Assembly: GCF_001463905.1 (NCBI RefSeq)
Contig: NZ_BBWR01000008.1
Location: 248,001 to 312,000, forward strand
Direction of reading: 5' to 3'
Source: Aureimonas frigidaquae
GTDB taxonomy: Bacteria; Pseudomonadota; Alphaproteobacteria; Rhizobiales; Rhizobiaceae
Length of the DNA: 64,000 nucleotides
How positions within the stretch are numbered: position 1 is the stretch's first letter; each line of letters begins with the position of its first letter. Positions 33,139 through 41,010 of the stretch are shown here, piece after piece. The notes beneath the pieces were generated by a model. The model saw only the letters and a list, made by a program, of their open reading frames with translations. It ran no database searches and was not told the origin of the DNA. The translations under genes and the position numbers were made by a program.

Positions 33139-33975
33139 ATGAAGAGAGTGAACATGAGCGGAAGCTGCGCGCGAACCAAAGCCATTGCTGGTCTTTCTGC
33201 ATTGGTCAGCCTTGCTATTTGCTTCGCAAGCGGACAGGCTCAGGCTCAGGCTCAGGCCCATGAGGATGTCAATGCGGCGAATAATCCACTAACGCCAAAG
33301 ATTACGCTCAACTTTCAAAACTTCTATACACCGGACATCGTCGGGCTGGGAGGACGGCAGAGCAATGCGTTTCTCCTGCGTGGATTGATCCCGGCCGACT
33401 TCTTCGGACAGCCGCAGTTGTTTCGCTACACCTTGCCGATTGCAACTGCACCGCAGTTCCCATCTGGGTATGAAACTGGGCTCGGTGATCTAACGCTTCT
33501 CGACATCCTGCTATTTCCAGGTGAGACGGTTTCGTTCGGCGCTGGTCCACTGCTCGTAGTTCCAACCGCTACGGATGACAGCCTCGGAGCAGGAAAGTGG
33601 CAAGCTGGCGCTGCAGGCGTTGCGATCGCACCGCAAAAGTGGGGGCTTTTGGGCGCGCTTGTCACTTACCAAGCTTCGTTCGCTGGCGATCGCGACCGAG
33701 ACGATGTCTCTCTGCTAACCGTTGAGCCTGTCATAAATTACAACTTAAAGGATGGTTTCTATCTGCGATCGACCGCTACAGCGAATTTTGATTTGGACAC
33801 GGGGGATTATTTCGTCCCGGTTGGCCTCGGTATAGGCAAGGTGTTCAAGCCAAGCGAGCATACGACACTTAACGCTTTCATCGAGCCGCAGTACACAGTC
33901 TTTAATGAAGGTGTCGGCAACCCACGATGGCAAATTCTTGTGGGTCTGAATGTACAGTTCGATATCGGACAATAA
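33139..33975 (+). CDS. Outer-membrane transporter-like protein (MetA-pathway/neuromedin-U-like)
   Basis: The 278-residue product (start 33139 or 33154) has a signal peptide ending in a Gln-Ala repeat encoded by tandem CAGGCT units, then barrel-like strands. ETGLGDLTLLDILLF and the late GIGKVFKPSEHTTLNAFIEP and VLVGLNVQF pattern resemble the outer-membrane family annotated as neuromedin U or phenol-degradation MetA-like. It ends with a Phe-rich last strand. It is probably co-acquired with the DUF1254 gene it faces. Substrate unknown. Confidence 0.7.
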   Translation: MKRVNMSGSCARTKAIAGLSALVSLAICFASGQAQAQAQAHEDVNAANNPLTPKITLNFQNFYTPDIVGLGGRQSNAFLLRGLIPADFFGQPQLFRYTLPIATAPQFPSGYETGLGDLTLLDILLFPGETVSFGAGPLLVVPTATDDSLGAGKWQAGAAGVAIAPQKWGLLGALVTYQASFAGDRDRDDVSLLTVEPVINYNLKDGFYLRSTATANFDLDTGDYFVPVGLGIGKVFKPSEHTTLNAFIEPQYTVFNEGVGNPRWQILVGLNVQFDIGQ

Positions 33976-34076
33976 GGGTCGAGCCTTTCTCGGACCCTAT
34001 GCGCTCCTACAATCCGTGTCGGTCGGGCAACGTGGTCGAGCGGCTTGAAGGGTTTGCGTGTAGATAGTGGAAGCAG

Positions 34077-34436
34077 TTATAAGCCCGCCATCTGTTCCAG
34101 AGCTTCGACGGCCTCGTCGACCGTGATGTCGTCCATCCGCTTGTCGGTGAAGTACCCCATGAACAGGTGGGTGCGCTGGACGTCGGTCAGGCCGAGGAAG
34201 TCGCCGGCTGCGTCGGAGATGCTGCCGTCGTGGGGCAGCTCGTCACGGAAGGCGAGGGCGATGTGGCCGGCGATGCAGGCCGACGTTCCGCAGGTCGGCT
34301 GCTTGGGAAGGTCGACCATTCGATGGACGCCGCGGTTGTTGCCGACCACCACGAAGAAGTTCATTTCGAAGCGGGGTCCCTCCGGCGGCAGAGTGCGAAG
34401 CAGGTCGATCGTCCGTTGGACGTTGGCGAGGTTCAT
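34077..34436 (-). CDS. Phage protein with CGTxxCIAGH motif
   Basis: The 119-residue protein carries the CGTSACIAGHIALAF segment, which I recognise as recurrent in small phage and plasmid hypothetical proteins, plus AAGDFLGLTDVQRTHLF. Function is unknown. Its ATG overlaps the stop of the small membrane protein upstream by 4 bases (ATGA). Confidence 0.7.
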   Translation of the reverse strand: MNLANVQRTIDLLRTLPPEGPRFEMNFFVVVGNNRGVHRMVDLPKQPTCGTSACIAGHIALAFRDELPHDGSISDAAGDFLGLTDVQRTHLFMGYFTDKRMDDITVDEAVEALEQMAGL

Positions 34437-34612
34437 AGTCCACCCGTGAAGTAGGAGAGGCAGAGGGCGAAGACTGCGACCGGGTAGACGACAAGCAGGC
34501 CGTACACGAAGTTGAGGCCCAGCCCCGAGGGGGTGGGCGCCCAGACCGTGGATACGGGCTCGAAGTCACGGAGCAGTCCGCCGATGAGGATGGTGACGAG
34601 GAGGTAGCTCAC
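34433..34612 (-). CDS. Small two-segment membrane protein
   Basis: The 59-residue frame begins with GTG at 34612, overlapping the peptidase stop (GTGA), and ends in a TGA that overlaps the next ATG (ATGA). Two hydrophobic segments (about residues 1-14 and 33-55) flank a short Pro-containing loop, indicating an inner-membrane protein. The two 4-base overlaps make it very likely real. Function unknown. Confidence 0.65.
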   Translation of the reverse strand: MSYLLVTILIGGLLRDFEPVSTVWAPTPSGLGLNFVYGLLVVYPVAVFALCLSYFTGGL

Positions 34613-35538
34613 GCGACCTCGCCGTACAGGTCGTAGAGATTGTCAGCGAAGTCGCGTTCGGAGCAGCCGTAGGCTTCGAGCAGCTGGGCGGCGAGTTCGG
34701 GGTAGGCTCGGCAGTAGCCCTCCATCCCGTCGTAGTCGGCGAAGATGGGGGTGGTGGACTTGGGGCGCCTCCACCTGTAGCTGGTGAAGCCGTTGTCGCC
34801 TGGCTTGCGCTCGATGACGAGGTTGCTGAAGTCGGCCTTCAGCAGCTGGTCACGAAGCTGGATCAGGAACTGGACGTCCTGCACCTCGCCCTGGGTGTGT
34901 TGGTTGAAGTAGCCCACCGAGATGTTGGTGCATTCCGGAACGAGCTCGGCATACTCGTTGGTGTCCGTGTAGACCCCGCCGTCGTCGGGCTGGTAGTCCA
35001 AGTCGAGGGCGTGGGCGAGGCTCCAGGCGAAGTTGTCGGAGGCGGTCTTGCCGCCGCACTGGTGGGTGACGACGGATCGGTAGCCCATGCGGTCGAAGGC
35101 GATGGCCGCCTCGATCCCGGTGAAGAACTCCGGGCAGTCCTCGGCCAGGGCCGAGGATCCGACGCAGCCGGACTCCTCGGCGTGGTGGATCATGTAAACG
35201 CCGGGGATCTTGTGGCGGACCATCTCGGTCATGAGCCAGACACCCGCCGTGCAGTCGGCGCCCAGACAGGTCGAGCGCTTCTTGGCGTTCTTGGACAGGC
35301 TCAGGGCCTGGCCATCGTAGTGCATGGTCTGGATACCGTCGTGGCGGTGGACGGTATCGACGTGGGACGACCACAGGATGTTGGGGTTGTCGCCGATCTG
35401 CAGGAAGAGGTTCTGGAAACGGTCCCGCTTGAAGCCGAGCGGTGTCAGGAACCGGTCGACGAACAACTGCTCATGCTTGCTCTCGGTGGGCCGCATGTAG
35501 CTGAACATGGACATGATGGTGCGCTCGTCGGTGTTCAT
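34609..35538 (-). CDS. Phage-encoded M20/M28-like metallopeptidase
   Basis: The 309-residue protein shows the ordered metal-site motifs of co-catalytic zinc aminopeptidases: SSHVDTVH (His and Asp), LGADCTAG (Asp), HHAEESGC (paired Glu), AFDRMG (Asp) and a late FNQHTQGE (His). The start at 35538 overlaps the upstream stop by 4 bases with GAAAGG upstream; the longer frame is discarded. Such a peptidase is unusual cargo in a phage early region. Its substrate could be a host or phage peptide (inference). Confidence 0.75.
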   Translation of the reverse strand: MNTDERTIMSMFSYMRPTESKHEQLFVDRFLTPLGFKRDRFQNLFLQIGDNPNILWSSHVDTVHRHDGIQTMHYDGQALSLSKNAKKRSTCLGADCTAGVWLMTEMVRHKIPGVYMIHHAEESGCVGSSALAEDCPEFFTGIEAAIAFDRMGYRSVVTHQCGGKTASDNFAWSLAHALDLDYQPDDGGVYTDTNEYAELVPECTNISVGYFNQHTQGEVQDVQFLIQLRDQLLKADFSNLVIERKPGDNGFTSYRWRRPKSTTPIFADYDGMEGYCRAYPELAAQLLEAYGCSERDFADNLYDLYGEVA

Positions 35539-36842
35539 GCCGCCAGCCTTTCTTCTTCGGATGTGTAGGGGTGGTTCTCGCCGGTCACGGCGTCGTGGTA
35601 GCCGTGGGCGTCGAAGTGGAAGTCGACCCACGTCTCGCCGTTGCTCATCGCGACGGAGGAGTAGGTCCGGCGGTGAGGGTGACGGGTGCTGGCGAGGTAG
35701 AAGGTGTCGGTCGCATCGCAGTAGAAGGTGTTCGCGTCCGGCCCGTATTCCTGCTCCTGCGGACCCTCGTTGCGCTCGTCAGTGTGATGACGATTGAAGG
35801 TCTCGTCGCAGAGGAAGGTGTAGGTCTCGACGCAGTGCGGGCAGAACTCGCCGTGGTCGCGGACGTAGCTGAGATTGCTGTCCGGCGTGTTGTCGCCGCA
35901 CTCGTCGCAATCGGACGACGGCTCGGGATCTTCCACATTGGTGCCGTTCGTCCAGCGGCAGTGAATGCCTCCGCTGTCGTCGAGGACGAGGTACTGACCC
36001 GCGTCTTCGGCGTAGTCGTGGGTGTCGAGGTAAGGCACGACGTAACAGCCGAGCCGGCTATCGTAGATCGAGCGGATACGGGCGCCGTCGAACTCCTCGT
36101 TGTTCTCGATCTCCTTGTAGCCGGCGGCATGCAAGGCCGCCTTCGTGCGGTGGATGTCGCCGTAGATCGTCGAGTAGATCTTCTTCTCGGGCCAGACGAC
36201 TACGCGGCCCGCGGCGTCGTTCTTGGGGCCGATGTAGGCGATGGCCAGGTCCGGTCCTGCATAGACGCGGGCAGGGTGGCAGCAGCCTTCGAAGTGACTG
36301 GCGCTGTAGGCCATGCAGGAGTGCGGCCCGTCCCGGTAGACGGTCTCGATCTCGTCGGCGTCCTGGGTGACGTTCAGTTCTGGCGGGGTCGCCCAGGTCT
36401 CCCATTCGATGGCGAGGCTCTGGATCGTTTCCTCGTCGAGGAGCTCGCCGAAGAACTTCTTCAGGTAGCGACCCGGCTTGATGGGCGTGCGGATGTTGCG
36501 GCCGCGCTTCTCCTCGCTCTGGTAGTAGGAGACGAGGCCGGGGTGCTTAACCGACAGGGTCGGCATGTGGAGCACCCAGCGGTCGTAGTTGTGCATGAAG
36601 AATTGGTGTTCCGCCCAGGGCGTGGTGAGCGGGGTCCTGACCTCTTCGAGCAAGGTGTTGATATCGACACCGTCCCGGGCCTTGACCTCGATCAGGGGCG
36701 CATCTGGGTCGAGGAGATGAGCGCGAACGCTCTGTTCGACGTCGCGGCGGGAGTCCTCGGTGTAGAACAAGCGCTGATCGAGGGCGCCGTAGATGTTGTG
36801 ATGACGGAAGAAGAAGAGGCCGACAGGGTTCTGGGTCTGCAT
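35535..36842 (-). CDS. Large hypothetical phage protein with Cys-pair motifs
   Basis: The 435-residue protein has no recognised domain name. A central HSCMAYSASHFEGCCHPARV segment and two zinc-like pairs, CDECGDN and CPHC about 20 residues apart near residues 325-350, suggest a metal-binding middle. The N-terminus reads like a small alpha/beta region. It lies between two genes with which it is tightly packed. Its function cannot be inferred. Confidence 0.6.
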   Translation of the reverse strand: MQTQNPVGLFFFRHHNIYGALDQRLFYTEDSRRDVEQSVRAHLLDPDAPLIEVKARDGVDINTLLEEVRTPLTTPWAEHQFFMHNYDRWVLHMPTLSVKHPGLVSYYQSEEKRGRNIRTPIKPGRYLKKFFGELLDEETIQSLAIEWETWATPPELNVTQDADEIETVYRDGPHSCMAYSASHFEGCCHPARVYAGPDLAIAYIGPKNDAAGRVVVWPEKKIYSTIYGDIHRTKAALHAAGYKEIENNEEFDGARIRSIYDSRLGCYVVPYLDTHDYAEDAGQYLVLDDSGGIHCRWTNGTNVEDPEPSSDCDECGDNTPDSNLSYVRDHGEFCPHCVETYTFLCDETFNRHHTDERNEGPQEQEYGPDANTFYCDATDTFYLASTRHPHRRTYSSVAMSNGETWVDFHFDAHGYHDAVTGENHPYTSEEERLAA

Positions 36843-36911
36843 GGCGAATGCTCCGTGCTGACACGGGCATTCCCGCCCGTGATAGAGGGCGGGGAGGATT
36901 TGGTGGCGGTG

Positions 36912-37271
36912 TTAGGGGAGGGGGACCGTCAGGTCGTGCTGGCGGGCGAGGATACGGAGGTCGTGCTCCATTTCCTTGGGATTGGTGTTGCTGTCGTGGA
37001 TGCTCTGCAGCTTGGCTGTGAAGTTCTGCAGTTCGTCGGTCGGGATCAGTTGCTGGACGTCAGGGAAAGCCTCGCACAGGTCCGCGAACCCCTGGTTCTC
37101 CATGTGCTGATCGTAGAGGTCGTCGGGGATCAGGTGCCCCGCGGCGCATTTGAGGTCGTTGTGGCGGTAGAGGCATCCCACGCCGGGGTCCCGTGACTGG
37201 CGGAATTGTTGACTTTGCAAGCCCTTGAATACGATAGCAAATACTTGCTGAATACTTTCGAAGGGTTTCAT
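36912..37271 (-). CDS. Hypothetical phage protein
   Basis: The 119-residue product from the ATG at 37271 has an AGGA ribosome site eight bases upstream. It contains CLYRHNDLKCAAGHLIPDD, a segment I associate with small phage hypothetical proteins. It overlaps the tail of the HD-domain frame by 212 bases in another reading frame, so one of the two ends must be abnormal. Here the composition is natural throughout. Confidence 0.6.
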   Translation of the reverse strand: MKPFESIQQVFAIVFKGLQSQQFRQSRDPGVGCLYRHNDLKCAAGHLIPDDLYDQHMENQGFADLCEAFPDVQQLIPTDELQNFTAKLQSIHDSNTNPKEMEHDLRILARQHDLTVPLP

Positions 37272-37734
37272 GGGCTCTGTCCTGTAGTGTGGGGTGCCCG
37301 CGCCGGAGGCATGGGAGAAGCGCCTCCTTTTCGGCAAGGTAGACGCGGGCGAACTCGGGATCGTGGATTGCGATCGAGGGGATGTTGTCGATCATGTCGG
37401 CGAGCTTGACCGTCTGGGCGGTCGAGGAAGCCTCGGCGAGGCGGGCTCTGTCAGCGGCCTTGCGCATTTGGCGGTTCAGGTTCGGTGCCGGCGGCGTGTC
37501 GGTCAGCTCGATCACGATCCGGGTCAGGATCGGGCCGAAGAACAGGATCAGGTCGTCGATCTGGACCTGCGTGTCTTCGAGGACGTCGTGCAGCCAGGCG
37601 GCCTGGATGGCGAGCGGGTCGTCGCCGACGAGAGCTGCGACGTTGGCGAGGTGCTGGATGTATGGCTCGCCGGTGTATCGCCGGCGATGGCCTATGGCTT
37701 GGTGAGCTGCGTGGGCGAAGATTTGTGCATCCAT
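37060..37734 (-). CDS. HD-domain hydrolase (RelA/SpoT-HD, MESH1-like), C-terminal tail probably read-through
   Basis: The frame gives 224 residues. Residues 1-150 form a RelA/SpoT-type HD domain: an early AHQAIGHRRRYTGEPYIQHL, the HD pair in AAWLHDVLEDT and a late KLADMIDNIPS. Known MESH1-like relatives hydrolyse (p)ppGpp or related nucleotides and are about 160-180 residues long. From about residue 155 the sequence becomes an Arg/Pro-rich translation of the next gene in the wrong frame, suggesting loss of the original stop. The start overlaps the HNH-like gene. Confidence 0.65.
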   Translation of the reverse strand: MDAQIFAHAAHQAIGHRRRYTGEPYIQHLANVAALVGDDPLAIQAAWLHDVLEDTQVQIDDLILFFGPILTRIVIELTDTPPAPNLNRQMRKAADRARLAEASSTAQTVKLADMIDNIPSIAIHDPEFARVYLAEKEALLPCLRRGHPTLQDRAHETLRKYSASICYRIQGLAKSTIPPVTGPRRGMPLPPQRPQMRRGAPDPRRPLRSAHGEPGVRGPVRGFP

Positions 37735-38189
37735 AGTCTGTGGATCTCCTGACGCATTTCCTCGGAGTGGTATTCGGTCAGCTCCTCGAACGTGCCCTCG
37801 TCCTTGAGCAGGAACTGGACGGTCTCTTGGATCTCCTCCAGCTCTCGCGGCGTGAAGCTGTCGCTGTCGCTGGTTCTTGGATCGACCCAGACCGGGGGCG
37901 GGCGGTCGTCGTACTTGCGGTCGTAGGTGACCTGGACCTTGAAGTGGTCCGGGTTGATGCAGAGCGGATGGCTACAGACACGCCTGACAAAGAGGCGGGG
38001 ATCGTCCACCTGGAGCAGGATGCGGACCGGGTGCTTGTCCTCGGGTTTGAGTCTGGGCCTGCCGTGGTGGGTGGAGCCGGTCCAGACGTGGTGGTGATGG
38101 TTCTCATCCCACTCGGCAAGGCGATCGATGCGTTCGGCCAGAGGGCGCTTGGGTCGGGCCAATGAGGGTCTCCTAGTTCTAGGGACCAC
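37692..38189 (-). CDS. HNH-type endonuclease-like protein
   Basis: The 165-residue protein has HHHHVWTGS early and a CSHPLCINPDHF motif near the centre, the CxNPxHL-type core of phage HNH homing-type nucleases. The C-terminal third is acidic and helical. The GTG start at 38189 lies in a 9-base inverted repeat (38181-38281). Such genes are common free-standing inserts in phage early regions. Nuclease activity is inferred from the motif. Confidence 0.65.
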   Translation of the reverse strand: MVPRTRRPSLARPKRPLAERIDRLAEWDENHHHHVWTGSTHHGRPRLKPEDKHPVRILLQVDDPRLFVRRVCSHPLCINPDHFKVQVTYDRKYDDRPPPVWVDPRTSDSDSFTPRELEEIQETVQFLLKDEGTFEELTEYHSEEMRQEIHRLWMHKSSPTQLTKP

Positions 38190-38281
38190 AATCCGTGCTC
38201 AACTCGTTTCCTTATGGTATTTTTAGTATTATAGTACCTAAAAATCCCACGGAAGCAGTTGTGAAACAAATAGTGGTCCCT
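38181..38281. promoter_or_regulatory. AT-rich regulatory region with nested inverted repeats
   Basis: A perfect 9-base inverted pair (AGGGACCAC at 38181-38189 and GTGGTCCCT at 38273-38281) encloses a second pair, TTTTTAG (38220-38226) and CTAAAAA (38238-38244), around TATTATAGTAC. The region is divergent between the HNH gene and the sequence to the right and contains a TATAAT-like hexamer on the minus strand. It is a likely promoter/operator of the minus-strand run. Confidence 0.45.
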
Positions 38282-38375
38282 TTAACTCTTCCGCGTATCC
38301 CGAGGGGGAGAGAAGAAAGAAGTTATATATAATAGTGCAAAAAGTGAATGATTTCAGACACTTAGGTCCGACATA

Positions 38376-38750
38376 CTATAATACTCCATCCTCGACCCTC
38401 ACCGGCATACTGGCCGAAATGGCGGCGTCGAATTGGGCCAGGACCTGTTCCTTGGTCCGTCCTGGCTTGTCGTTCCATTCGGCAATGTCTGTCATGCTGA
38501 AGAGCTCGCTCAGCTCTTTCTCCAGATGCTGGATCTTGTTGGCCCGCTTGGTGACGGAAAGATCGAAGCCTTGTTCATCAGCGGCGGCATGCCAAGCACC
38601 AAGGGCACAGAAGCAAACGGCCTCATCCGACGACGGCGTAACGTCCAACCCTTCACTGTTTCGGGCATACTCGCCTTGTGTCCAGCCTTTCACGATTAGA
38701 GCTCTGGCATCGCGAAGCATATTGAGGCGAACGTCGGGAGTGATCTGCAT
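38376..38750 (-). CDS. DUF6197-family protein
   Basis: The 124-residue protein matches the DUF6197 pattern: ALIVKGWTQGEYAR at the start, CFCALGAWHAA in the centre and AEWNDKPGRTKEQVLAQFD at the end. The family is frequent in phages and plasmids, with unknown function. The ATG at 38750 is chosen over 38765 by family start. The stop codon sits inside a copy of the recurrent TATTATAGT motif. Confidence 0.75.
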   Translation of the reverse strand: MQITPDVRLNMLRDARALIVKGWTQGEYARNSEGLDVTPSSDEAVCFCALGAWHAAADEQGFDLSVTKRANKIQHLEKELSELFSMTDIAEWNDKPGRTKEQVLAQFDAAISASMPVRVEDGVL

Positions 38751-38893
38751 GGCTTGAGCCTCCAAATTTTCGAGGAAGTCGGGGCCAGACCCAGCGCCCG
38801 CGCCCGCTCAAAACCCAAGGCGAGGCGAAGGCACTGCATCTGGATCGGGAAATCGATAGTTTGCGCGCACCTTCTGGCGCAGGCGCAGGCGCC

Positions 38894-39025
38894 CTAGCCC
38901 ATGTTGGCGAAGACGATCGCGACCAGCGCGACGAACCCGCCGGCGGTGATGTCGGTCTCACGCTGGGGCACCAGCGCGGCCAGAGCCAGAACGACCGCCA
39001 GCAGCAGGAAGAAGGGCACCATCAT
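38894..39025 (-). CDS. Small hydrophobic membrane protein
   Basis: The 43-residue frame has two hydrophobic segments (MMVPFFLLLAVVLALAALVP and ITAGGFVALVAIVF). Its ATG overlaps the stop of the upstream gene by 4 bases (ATGA). It is likely an inner-membrane peptide of unknown function. Confidence 0.55.
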   Translation of the reverse strand: MMVPFFLLLAVVLALAALVPQRETDITAGGFVALVAIVFANMG

Positions 39026-39486
39026 TGCTCGGTCTCCAGAACGATACGAACGTCAGCCATGCGGGCGCCGTAGGCAGCGACCAGTTTGCGAGCCTCGCGG
39101 CCCACCCATTCCAGCGAGCCCCTGACCCGGGCCAGAACTACGTCCGTCTGCCGGTCCACGACCGCAAACAGGCTGTGGTGCTCAGCTGAAAGCTGATCCT
39201 TGGGCCGATACAGCCGCACTGGCGGCGATTTGGGGCGTTCGCGGTACATCGGACTCCGCGAGGCCGAAACACGCGCCAGCGCCTCTTCCTGGCCGAGTGT
39301 GTGGATCTGGGTGTTGGAGCACCAATCCTTCGACGCCTGACCCGAGCCCAGCATGTCGTCGTGGCTCTCGCGCAGGCGGGCCAGGTACATCGACCGGCCA
39401 CGGTACTGCGGCGCCATTGGTGTCTGCGTGGTGTCGACCAGCACCCGGCCGCCGGATGAATGGCGCACGTTCTCGTTCAGGCTCAT
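39022..39486 (-). CDS. Hypothetical protein
   Basis: The 154-residue protein starts at 39486, seven bases behind GAGGAG; the frame opens earlier at 39531. It is rich in Arg and Ser with no recognised domain, and ends in a strand/helix region (LKLVAAYGARMADVRIVLE-like). It is coupled to the small membrane protein downstream. Confidence 0.5.
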   Translation of the reverse strand: MSLNENVRHSSGGRVLVDTTQTPMAPQYRGRSMYLARLRESHDDMLGSGQASKDWCSNTQIHTLGQEEALARVSASRSPMYRERPKSPPVRLYRPKDQLSAEHHSLFAVVDRQTDVVLARVRGSLEWVGREARKLVAAYGARMADVRIVLETEQ

Positions 39487-39623
39487 GACCTGCTCCTCGA
39501 TCAGATTTTGAAATTCAGCGGCTCGCGCCACTAAGAGGAGGCGCTCAGAACCGACTAGAGGCGCGCGTCATGAAAGACGCGCAGAAGCACACCCGATCGG
39601 GTGGCTTCCGGTGATGGTGGCCC

Positions 39624-40232
39624 TTAGGCCGCCATCAGCTGAGCGGTTTCGTTACGCTCGATCATCATCGTCTGCAGGCGGCTGGACAGCTCCAGCAACT
39701 CGGCGTCGGACAGGCCCTCGATCTGGCGCATGATAAGGTCCACCCCGACGATCGGCTCATCGGCCGCCTCGACTGCCCCTTCCGGCGCGGCTTCCGTAAC
39801 AGTCTCGGCAGCCGGTGCGGCTTCCGCTGGCTTGTCCTCATCCTTCGGAGGATTGAGAAGAGCGATCGAGTTGGGGCATTCGGCGACGAAGTGGCAAACC
39901 TTGCCGTACTTCTCGAATGAGTTGCCGACGCCAAGCGCCGTCATGTGCGCTTCCATGAGGCGGACGACTTCCGTTTCGGCCGCGGCGACCCTCATGTCGC
40001 CGATTTCGGCCTGCTTTTCAGGCGAGGAGATCGCGCTGGCCATGATCTTGTCGGCCATGGTGAAGACCTTGGAAATCCATGATGGGCAGTTGTCGCCCAA
40101 TCCAAGCCGGATTGCCTTGTTCGTCTTGCCCTTCAACTTGGCCATGAGGACAAGCGCCGTCATCTGCACCTGCACCTTGCCGGTCTTCTCTGCCAGACGC
40201 TTGACCGCTTCCGTTCCCGTGAAACCGCTCAT
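39624..40232 (-). CDS. Hypothetical protein with Ala/Pro/Glu-rich linker
   Basis: The 202-residue protein begins MSGFTGTEAVKRLAEKTGKV and has a helical, Lys-rich N-terminal domain. A Pro/Ala/Glu-rich linker (about residues 128-160) and a short C-terminal helical segment follow. The ATG at 40232 is preferred to a TTG six bases upstream. No family recognised; the two-domain-with-linker pattern suggests a DNA- or protein-binding role. It is the first gene of this minus-strand run. Confidence 0.5.
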   Translation of the reverse strand: MSGFTGTEAVKRLAEKTGKVQVQMTALVLMAKLKGKTNKAIRLGLGDNCPSWISKVFTMADKIMASAISSPEKQAEIGDMRVAAAETEVVRLMEAHMTALGVGNSFEKYGKVCHFVAECPNSIALLNPPKDEDKPAEAAPAAETVTEAAPEGAVEAADEPIVGVDLIMRQIEGLSDAELLELSSRLQTMMIERNETAQLMAA

Positions 40233-40640
40233 TTTCAAAACCCCGTTTTGTTAGAGCCTAACAACCTTGCCGGTGGGCATAGCTTCGCCGGTGCGCTCAA
40301 GGCGCGGGGCTAGCAAAGGTCGCAGGTATGGCCAGAGGCTAAGGCCCTCGGCCTGCCCCCCGGTGAGGCCCTCCCCACCGGCAAATCTGTTATCCCATGG
40401 CCCAATCGGGGCCGGAAGGGGGAAGGAGTACACCTTAAACTGTTGTTTTTGCTGTGGTATTGGGCGCAATGGAGAGACACACGCCGCCAAAAAATTTTGC
40501 ACTTTTTATGTAATAGTACCTCCTACATAGAAACAGCCTGTTTCAAGAGCCAATTCCACCATTGCAGTAGCAACTACCGCTGGAAATCGCCCGCTGCGCG
40601 TGCTCTGATCCAGGTCCAGACCCACCTCCAGGACCGGCCC
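40233..40640. promoter_or_regulatory. Divergent non-coding region (408 bases)
   Basis: It separates the minus-strand run from the plus-strand secreted-protein genes. An 83-codon minus frame (40251-40502, GTG start) exists but its AGGAGGT is 15 bases from the start and the composition is unconvincing. The AT-rich stretch 40490-40530 includes GGTACTATTAC, related to the recurrent TATTATAGT motif, and probably holds promoters. Confidence 0.35.
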
Positions 40641-40988
40641 ATGCTTCGCTACCTGCTACCGCTGGTGATGATAGGCTTAGCATCACCGGCATCGGCCGAC
40701 ATTATTCGCTTGCAATGCCTGTCGGTCGTTTCGGTGCCCAGCTCGGAGCTGTGGGAGAACTTCGATATCAGTCTCAACGACGGCATCATTTACTGGAGCG
40801 TGGTTCTCCACGACCGTAGCTTCGAACTGAATTACCGCATCACCCGTGCCACTGACGCGGAAATCATAGCAGCCCATCCCAAAGGCGGAGGCCTCAGTAT
40901 CCGGCTCGATCGATATAATTCCACCGTAGAAACGGTGGGGACTGCCGACACAAAACGTAATTGCCGCTTAAAGACACGCCAATTCTAA
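40641..40988 (+). CDS. Small secreted protein, member 1 of a tandem family
   Basis: The 115-residue protein starts MLRYLLPLVMIGLASPASA, a clear signal peptide, and has two Cys residues: one near the mature N-terminus (RLQCLS) and one near the C-terminus (RNCRLKTRQF). That invites a single disulfide in the periplasm. It shares start, Cys positions and an IRLDRYN-like segment with the gene at 41011. AGGA lies eight bases upstream. Function unknown. Confidence 0.65.
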   Translation: MLRYLLPLVMIGLASPASADIIRLQCLSVVSVPSSELWENFDISLNDGIIYWSVVLHDRSFELNYRITRATDAEIIAAHPKGGGLSIRLDRYNSTVETVGTADTKRNCRLKTRQF

Positions 40989-41010
40989 TCATCAGGACCA
41001 CTCCCAGACC

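Larger units (their letters stand above)
19690..40232. mobile_element. Integrated phage-like or satellite element, right end not located
   Basis: The block begins at the tRNA-Val fragment and integrase and continues through an almost wholly minus-strand run of small genes with many 1 to 8 base overlaps. It has recombination and replication functions (Int, candidate Xis, SbcC/SbcD-like pair, helicase) and phage-typical proteins (DUF6197, HD, HNH). No terminase, portal, capsid, tail or lysis gene was recognised. No second copy of the 45-base att core was noticed, so the right boundary at 40.2 kb is only the end of the minus-strand run; the element could extend further. Confidence 0.6.

Noticed and set aside
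35571-37196. 541-codon plus-strand frame
   Set aside because: It is antisense to two well-packed minus-strand genes; Val/Gly/Asp-rich and without motifs.
40251-40502. 83-codon minus-strand frame as a gene
   Set aside because: The AGGAGGT is too far from the GTG and the product is Pro/Leu/Gly-rich without a recognisable pattern; kept only as a note in the intergenic entry.
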